Origin: DATIYF01 sp035517775
GTDB lineage: Bacteria > Acidobacteriota > Terriglobia > Terriglobales > Acidobacteriaceae
DNA length: 44,661 bases
Assembly: GCA_035517775.1 (NCBI GenBank)
Contig: DATIYF010000064.1
Span: forward strand, 1-44,661
Direction: 5' to 3'
Below are positions 41,769-44,661 of this stretch, piece after piece. The position numbers and the translations under genes are program-made. Within the stretch, counting starts at the first letter, position 1. Every line of letters begins with the position of its first letter. Under the pieces are notes generated by a model. It was not told the DNA's origin and searched no databases. It saw only the letters and a list, made by a program, of their open reading frames with translations.

Positions 41769-42248
41769 CTAGCTTCGCCCCATGCCTTTGTCCATGGCCT
41801 CATTGGCCAGCAGGTCGGCCTCGCGGTTGTGCTGCCGCAGGGCGTGGTCAATCGAGAACCATTCGAGTTGGGCAATCAATTCCGTGGCGCGGGCGTGGCG
41901 TTCCCGCAGCGCCGGGTTCTTGACCTTGTAAATGCCTTTGATCTGCCGCACCAGCAGCTCAGAATCGCTCACCACCTTAAGCGCCTTATGCCCGTGCTGC
42001 AGCGCATACTCCAGAGCGGCGATCAATCCTTGATATTCCGCGAAATTGTTGGTCTGGTGGCCCAGGTATTGGCTGAAAGAGGCAACTTTTTTCCCCGCCT
42101 CATCCTGAATCACCACTCCATAGCCGGCCGGCCCGGGGTTGCCGCGCGCTCCGCCATCGCTATGGGCCAGGATGTATTGCCGGGGAGGAGGATTCCGCCC
42201 GGGTGCGGCGAAGAGATTTCCCGTTTTAAGGCTGGCCTTGCTGGGCAT
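41769..42248 (-). CDS. Ribonuclease HI-family protein
   Basis: 159 residues. After a variable 27-residue N-terminal extension, the RNase H fold begins: HSDGGARGNPGPAGYG (first catalytic Asp), NNFAEYQGLIAALE (Glu), VVSDSELLVRQIKG (Asp) and QHNREADLLANEAMD (Asp). The DEDD set is complete. This is the YpdQ/YpeP-like short type rather than classical E. coli RnhA, as the basic handle is reduced. It should cleave RNA in RNA-DNA hybrids. It lies 18 nt from the phosphoesterase stop on the same strand, probably an operon. Confidence 0.88.
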   Translation of the reverse strand: MPSKASLKTGNLFAAPGRNPPPRQYILAHSDGGARGNPGPAGYGVVIQDEAGKKVASFSQYLGHQTNNFAEYQGLIAALEYALQHGHKALKVVSDSELLVRQIKGIYKVKNPALRERHARATELIAQLEWFSIDHALRQHNREADLLANEAMDKGMGRS

Positions 42249-42266
42249 GAATGGGAGTGTACGCCG

Positions 42267-43022
42267 CTAGCGCCCCGCGGCCAACCGCGTCGCCAGGCGC
42301 TGCGGAAGGTTCGCGCCCAGAATGCGCTCTTGCGCCGCCTGCAGGTTGTAGGGAACGCGGCAGAAGGTCACCACTTGCGCCTCGGTGTCAAACACGGCAA
42401 AAGCCGCCCGCCAATCGCCATCGCGCGGCTGCCCCACCGAGCCCGGATTCACCAGGTACCGTATGCCCTGCTTCAAGGGGAATTCGGTGGTTTCGGCTTG
42501 TCCCACCGTGCGGTAGGGCGGGTAGAAGGCTTCAGCGGCCGCATCTTTTAGCAGAAAGCAGCCCTGCAGGTGGGTGTGCCCGAAAAAGGTCAAAGGCACT
42601 AGCGTCGAAGCCAGGGGGTATGCGGCGTCGCGCACATTGATCACGTACTCATCTTCATCGAACGGCGAGCCGTGCACGAATTGCACGCCCGGCAGATCGT
42701 CGAGCTGCCTCGGCCCCTGCGGCAAACCGTGCAGCCATTCCAGGTTGTTGGCGGCCAGGGCATTGCGGGTCCACAGCGCGGCGATTCCCGCCATGGGGTT
42801 GAAATCCTTTATGTCAATCAGCCCCACCGCCGCTTTATCGTGGTTGCCGCGCACGAAGAACTTCCCCAGCCCCCGGGAGCGCTCCACCACCTCGTTGGGG
42901 CTGGCGCCGTAGCCTACCAGGTCGCCCAGGTTGACGACGCTATCGTAGGGAGGAGCAGCGGCAAGGCAGGCTTCCAGGGCCTCCAGGTTGCTGTGGATGT
43001 CGCTCAGTATGAGAACGCGCAC
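42267..43022 (-). CDS. Metallophosphoesterase, YfcE/MJ0936-like
   Basis: About 251 residues from GTG 43022 (MRVLILSDIHSNLEALEA, the usual family start); TTG 43040 would add six residues. Calcineurin-like motifs are complete: SDIHSN, NLGDLVGYG, RGNHDK, FVHGSP and FFGHTHLQ. The two-metal site acts on phosphodiesters or phosphomonoesters; the substrate is unknown. The C-terminal part (YLVNPGSVGQPRDGDWRAAF) is the normal family end. It is upstream of the RNase H gene on the same strand. Confidence 0.87.
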   Translation of the reverse strand: MRVLILSDIHSNLEALEACLAAAPPYDSVVNLGDLVGYGASPNEVVERSRGLGKFFVRGNHDKAAVGLIDIKDFNPMAGIAALWTRNALAANNLEWLHGLPQGPRQLDDLPGVQFVHGSPFDEDEYVINVRDAAYPLASTLVPLTFFGHTHLQGCFLLKDAAAEAFYPPYRTVGQAETTEFPLKQGIRYLVNPGSVGQPRDGDWRAAFAVFDTEAQVVTFCRVPYNLQAAQERILGANLPQRLATRLAAGR

Positions 43023-43048
43023 GTTTTTTGATACCGGCAAAACGGCGA

Positions 43049-44089
43049 TTATAGACCCGAAAGCCTCGCCGGTACCGTCTTATTGGGCGGGGCGTTCACC
43101 TCCGGGCACCTGGCCCAATGGCCGGCGCCGACCTCGACTAGCGGCGGCAAGGCGCGGGAACATTCCGCTATGCGGAATTCGCACCTCGGCTCGAAGGGGC
43201 AGCCGGACGGAACCGCGTGCAAGGGCGGCACCGTGCCCTCGATGGTCTGAAGCGGGCGGCTGCGGTCGGTCTGCAAGGTAGGTACCGCCCTCAGCAGGCC
43301 GCGGGTGTAAGGATGCGCCGGCGACTCAAATACGGCCTGCCGTGGCCCCAGTTCCACCAGGTTGCCGGCGTACATTACCGCCACCCGCTCCGCCACCCGC
43401 GCCACCACTGCCAGATCATGCGAAATGAAGAGCATGGTCAGGCCAAACCTGGCGCGCAGCTCGGCCAGCAGTTCGAGGATCTGCGCCTGAATGGTCACAT
43501 CTAGGGCGGTCGTTGGCTCATCGGCAATCAGCAGCTGCGGCCGGTTCACAATAGCCATGGCGATCATCACCCGCTGCCGCATGCCGCCTGAGAGCTGGTG
43601 CGGATAGTTGCGGGCCCGCCGGCTCGGGTCGGCAATGGCCACATCGTTCATCGCCGCCACTGCCCGCTCCCAGGCCTCTTTCCTGGATACGGCGGAGTGT
43701 ACCTGCACCGCCTCGGCGATTTGCTCCCCCACCCGCATCACCGGATTCAGCGCGGTCATCGGCTCCTGGAAGATCATGCTGATGCGTGCACCCCGCAGGC
43801 GGCGGATTTCTTCGTCGCTCAGCCGCAGAAGATTTCGCGAGTCCCCGTTCTCGGTGAACTCGATTTCGCCCGCAGGCTTCGCTCCCGGAGGCAGCAGCCG
43901 CATAGTGGCCAGCGCGGTCAGCGATTTTCCCGAGCCGGATTCTCCTACCAGGCCCAGCACCTCGCCCCCGGCGAGCGAGAAACTGACGTCGCGGACGGCC
44001 AGCAGCGGCGGGGCCGAGGCGCGTGAAGCGCCATTTTCAGGCGCCGGAAATTCCACACTCAGGTGGCGTACTTCGAGCAGCGAAGGCAC
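43049..44089 (-). CDS. dppD: Oligopeptide/dipeptide ABC transporter ATP-binding protein
   Basis: A 346-residue ATPase of the DppD/OppD type. Walker A is GESGSGKS, the signature is LSGGMRQRV, Walker B is LLIADEPTTALD, and the switch histidine is in LFISHDLAVVA. The C-terminal oligo_HPY region has GCPFEPRCEFRIAEC with cysteines that could bind an iron-sulfur cluster, as in other OppD/DppD proteins. A partner OppF and the permeases are not in the window; they may lie elsewhere. The start is GTG 44089. Peptide or nickel import are both possible for the family. Confidence 0.88.
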   Translation of the reverse strand: MPSLLEVRHLSVEFPAPENGASRASAPPLLAVRDVSFSLAGGEVLGLVGESGSGKSLTALATMRLLPPGAKPAGEIEFTENGDSRNLLRLSDEEIRRLRGARISMIFQEPMTALNPVMRVGEQIAEAVQVHSAVSRKEAWERAVAAMNDVAIADPSRRARNYPHQLSGGMRQRVMIAMAIVNRPQLLIADEPTTALDVTIQAQILELLAELRARFGLTMLFISHDLAVVARVAERVAVMYAGNLVELGPRQAVFESPAHPYTRGLLRAVPTLQTDRSRPLQTIEGTVPPLHAVPSGCPFEPRCEFRIAECSRALPPLVEVGAGHWARCPEVNAPPNKTVPARLSGL

Positions 44090-44218
44090 TTCGGTATCGT
44101 AGCAGGAGGCGGTATGCGCCTAGCGAGAAGACCACGGCACGGCGTGGGAAAAGGCGCCCTCGTCGGCCCGGCGAAACAAAGCTCCGCGGGGGTGCGGTCC
44201 GCGTAAGGGCAGCCCGGC

Positions 44219-44641
44219 TCACTCTTTCGTCAGCAGCCCGACCCGGTCCACCCCCGCCTCCCGTGCCGCGTCAATCACATCGGCCACATACTCGAAATCC
44301 ACATCGTCCCCGCCTTTCACAAACGCCACTCGTTCTGCCCGCTGCTTGAAAATGTCGCGCAGCTGGGGCTCCAGATCTTTCCACGCAACTTCTTTCTGGT
44401 TGATCTTCAACTCGGCAACGTTATTTTTTGCGTTCCACTCCACCTCGATCACAATCGTCCGCACCGGCGGCGGCTCACTGGTCTGCTGCGCCGGCTGCGG
44501 AATCTCCGCGTACAGCCCCTGCCGCTTCGACATGGACTCCACCACCATGAACACGATAATCAGCACCAGCAGCACGTCAATCAGCGGCGTGACGTTGATT
44601 TGCGGCCGGGGCGCACCTCCGCCTGCCATCAGGAAAGCCAT
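44219..44641 (-). CDS. exbD: ExbD/TolR biopolymer transport protein
   Basis: A 140-residue single-pass inner-membrane protein. The helix (about 15-38) carries the key aspartate in INVTPLIDVLLVLIIVFMV. The periplasmic domain has EVEWNAKNNVAELKINQK and ends FEYVADVIDAAREAGVDRVGL, typical of ExbD/TolR. With ExbB/TolQ it uses the proton gradient to energise TonB or Tol. The stretch from AGGGAPRPQINVTP is the usual cytoplasmic start. ATG 44641 has GAGAGGAG upstream. ExbB, if adjacent, lies beyond the right edge. Confidence 0.93.
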   Translation of the reverse strand: MAFLMAGGGAPRPQINVTPLIDVLLVLIIVFMVVESMSKRQGLYAEIPQPAQQTSEPPPVRTIVIEVEWNAKNNVAELKINQKEVAWKDLEPQLRDIFKQRAERVAFVKGGDDVDFEYVADVIDAAREAGVDRVGLLTKE

Positions 44642-44661
44642 TGCCTTCGCTCCTCTCAGGC

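Noticed and set aside
1..44661. tRNA, rRNA, CRISPR array, insertion sequence or prophage
   Set aside because: None seen by eye in the intergenic stretches; no transposase, integrase or Cas motif in any reading frame.

Overview
The window reads as chromosomal DNA of a GC-rich Gram-negative bacterium, most likely an acidobacterium (Acidobacteriota, Terriglobia-like). The main pointers are two divergent secreted proteins of the VWFA-related acidobacterial family (2300-4785), a glycosyltransferase/TPR fusion (19374-21218), a MerR-HTH/TPR protein (28853-29740), DUF2911, DUF4349 and DUF4015 proteins, and ExbD/TolR-type envelope functions. Coding is dense on both strands. I see no rRNA, tRNA, CRISPR array, transposase or prophage gene. 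Taxonomy is an inference from gene content.

Layout. 1-765: the end of a glycine C-acetyltransferase gene. 928-5558: an FAD-linked oxidase, the two von Willebrand proteins and an MglA-type GTPase. 5691-11847: a stand-alone ClpB-D2-like AAA+ ATPase with a clear terminator, a LysM/DUF4015 wall-associated glycosidase-like protein, a DUF4349 membrane protein and a secreted CocE-type hydrolase. 12039-13933: an operon splitting the DsbD disulfide-reductant pathway over three proteins (CcdA, TlpA/ResA-like, DsbD alpha-like). 13993-19365: housekeeping and small genes, including RsmD, an M50 site-2 protease with CBS domains, a tandem SLATT two-membrane-segment protein of the kind found in defence systems, and a DUF2911 lipoprotein-like protein. 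19374-25905: a GT-C/TPR protein and a complete glycine cleavage operon (gcvT-gcvH-gcvPA-gcvPB). 26093-31851: a 58-residue cysteine-rich protein, methylmalonyl-CoA mutase large subunit, small proteins, and a bifunctional OlsF-like acyltransferase coupled to a PhoU-like protein. 32559-33834: molybdate-binding ModA and an HTH-TOBE regulator without ModBC. 41364-44641: a helical protein, RNase H, phosphoesterase, oligopeptide ABC ATPase and ExbD.

The most striking block is 34215-41284. A membrane-anchored GcvH-fold protein that has lost the lipoyl lysine is divergent from a tightly overlapping operon: monoheme cytochrome c, four-cluster ferredoxin, NrfD/HybB membrane quinone protein, a histidine kinase with two heme c motifs in its periplasmic sensor, a sigma-54 response regulator, and an archaemetzincin protease whose start overlaps the regulator's stop. 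A good sigma-54 -24/-12 promoter with a palindrome upstream of it faces the GcvH-like gene, so the kinase/regulator pair probably controls at least that gene. No catalytic oxidoreductase subunit is present. I read it as a redox- or heme-ligand-sensing electron transfer module of unknown substrate; the protease and the lipoate-less H protein are its most unexpected parts.
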